A DNA stretch of 64,000 nt from Embiotoca jacksoni (taxonomy: Eukaryota; Chordata; Actinopteri; Embiotocidae). Position 1 is the stretch's first letter. Each line of letters starts with the position of its first letter. Of this stretch, positions 62,266 to 64,000 are shown in pieces. The position numbers were made by a program, and so were the translations under genes. The DNA is taken from NCBI GenBank assembly GCA_022577435.1, contig JAKOON010000006.1, positions 6,876,001 to 6,940,000 on the forward strand, written 5' to 3'. The notes below the pieces were generated by a model. That model searched no databases and was not told the DNA's origin. It worked only from the letters and a program-made list of their open reading frames with translations.

Positions 62266-64000
62266 ACCTGAGTGTGGATTATTGGGAGGGGGTTACATAC
62301 CTATCCAACGCCAAGAAGAGCTCACCTGGAAGCAGGTAGTTACGATAGAAGAGTGTGTGAATCTGTGTGTGTGTGAGGTCTTCTGCATCATCAAAGCAGT
62401 TCCTCGCCTTGTCTTGTGTGTGATTAGGGGTCACCGTGTGTGGTAATACCTCCCAACAAAAGAGCTGCATCCTCTTCACTTCCACCACTCTGTTTTATGT
62501 CTGCCTCCCCGACACATTAGCCTCAGTGTATAACGTACTAATACGAAGTAAACGCTGGTGTTACGCAGCAGGAAGTTCCTCTGTGTGTTTCTCTGTGGCG
62601 GCTGGTCTCTCCGGGGTATCTGCAGGTATGGATTCAGGCCCCGTGTTGATGGATGAGTCGGCCTGGCCGGTGAATTATGGGAGGGATTATGGAGTAATCA
62701 GGACAATTCATCATGCAACGCTCCTCTACTCACCCTACTCAAACAAACAGCCAGTCAGCAATATTGACCCCTTCTTGCTGTGTGCATTCATGTCGAGGCG
62801 GGTGTTATGGCTTTACAGTTCATGCTGTTGTTTTTCTGTTCACGTTTGGTAGAAGATGGTGAGTTAACGTTCACACCATTAAACTCTCTAACAAAAGTTT
62901 GTGACTACATGAGCAGCAATGAGTAACAAAAACATCCCAAGTTACTTTTTGTGAAGAGTTTAATTCTCAAAAACCTGGTCCAATTTGGCCGACAGTGTTT
63001 AGCCAATGTCAGCAAACAGCCCACCAACTGACACCAAATCTGATTGGCAGAAAAGGTATTGCAAGGTAACAGCAAGACACTGATTGAGAAAATTCTTTAG
63101 AACAAAAACTCTGGCCGCTTACTGAGTCTCAGCAGTCAAATGTAAGACAGAAAGAGTTCAGTTCATGTCAATCAGTCAGCAGACCTAACATGGCTGTCTT
63201 TCTCTGCCCTGGGTGCCTCCCTCCCTCTGCTCTAATCCTCCATCTTGGCTCTGTGTCAAGCCGCCTTGTCCAGTTGCACAATATCCCCCCTCCGGGGCAG
63301 GCAACTGCATCCCCTCTCTGGCTCCATTAGTGCCACTCCACTGGCATAGCCGGCATTCTCCAGTGGGACCGTCATCGCTGGCCACTCTATTGGCACCCCT
63401 GTCACTCTCCAACCACCACAAAAGAAAACCTCACGGCCCTCCCTCGCTGCCTCTCCTGCTCACTTGGTCTTTTTTTTTGTGCCCTCATTTTCTTCCCCTC
63501 CTTGTCTGTCTCTGCCCGTTTTGCTATTATCTTCCGTTTCTCTCTCCAGCACCTTTCTCTTAATTCGTTTCCCTCGCACTTTTTCTTGCATACACTTACT
63601 CCTCACTCCCCTCCCCATCTCTCTCTCCCCGAGCCTCACATTGGTTTGGAGAGGCTTATGCAAGACCCTCATCCATGGTAATGATACAGAAGAAACCAAG
63701 AGAGGAAACTGGGAGCTGACCAGTGATTGCTCCCAGAGATGTTACTCACAAGTTTAGAGCCTCTCACATTATTTCACCAAAAGCTGAGTGTGTTTGAAGT
63801 GACCACGGCGACCCAGGCTCATTAAAACGCACTATGTTTACATAATGTGAGGACTCGGGCCAGAAACAGACCCACAACACGTCCAGTCGCTGCCACTTCA
63901 AGATAGTTTTAAACTTTAAAACCATTTTAAAACCAACTTTTAGGATGTCATAGGTATAAAATATACATTAAAACACATTCATATATAAACAAATGTAACT

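Larger units (their letters stand above)
53395..64000 (+). other. slit2: slit2 intron 4, 5' part (continues beyond the window)
   Basis: The intron starts with GTAAGT after exon 4, and no further LRR exon is visible to the right edge. It holds TG/CA microsatellites at 53787, 56331, 58794, 59107, 61007 and 62137, a CT tract at 60269, and an AT palindrome at 58418. Complex stretches at about 59360-59560, 60760-60900, 61600-61800 and 62630-62730 look less degenerate than their surroundings and are candidate intronic enhancers. That is inference from texture only. Confidence 0.8.

Noticed and set aside
53395..64000. A further slit2 LRR exon (expected to start DLSEN).
   Set aside because: No 72-nt exon with matching protein and splice sites was seen. 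Intron 4 appears to run past the window.

Overview
The window is vertebrate genomic DNA, most likely from a ray-finned (percomorph-type) teleost. The evidence is split coding exons with GT-AG introns, about 30 long CA/TG microsatellites (about 2 kb, near 3% of the window), degenerate tRNA-derived SINEs, and an L2/Rex1-like LINE with a short (CTAC)n tail. There is no sign of bacterial or viral gene organisation. Nearly all long open frames are translated microsatellites or chance frames.

The only protein-coding gene I can support is slit2 on the + strand. Exon 1 (43164-43372) encodes the signal peptide and the cysteine-rich LRR N-cap. Exons 2, 3 and 4 (44320-44391, 46002-46073, 53323-53394) are each exactly 72 nt, all join in phase 2, and each adds one leucine-rich repeat. 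Together they give the first 142 residues of a secreted Slit axon-guidance ligand. The sequence matches Slit2 better than Slit1 or Slit3. The gene runs off the right edge inside intron 4 (more than 10.6 kb). The GC-richer region at about 42100-43163 is the probable promoter and 5' UTR and carries short upstream reading frames.

Layout: 1-42 kb is a gene-free upstream flank holding microsatellites, two copies of a degenerate about 130-145 bp-monomer teleost repeat (about 6170-6560 and 20940-21330), three SINE-like relics (about 9120, 12552, 36425), a dispersed repeat pair (10474 and 15900), and one 5'-complete but internally deleted LINE on the - strand (26813-28640). It also holds several complex, low-repeat stretches that look like conserved non-coding elements, two of them with RFX X-box-like sites (22.7 kb and 30.75 kb). 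From 43.1 to 64 kb is the 5' part of slit2: intron 1 (947 bp), intron 2 (1610 bp), intron 3 (7249 bp) and part of intron 4, with more microsatellites and candidate regulatory segments.

I found no RNA gene, CRISPR array, operon or new multi-gene system. The more interesting signals are regulatory or structural: X-box-like pairs, a SOX-motif cluster, a perfect 14-bp hairpin, an internally repeated intronic segment, inverted TG/CA pairs able to form long RNA duplexes in slit2 pre-mRNA, tandem G-quadruplex motifs, and nuclear-receptor DR1 motifs carried in a dispersed repeat. Conservation and expression cannot be judged from one sequence.
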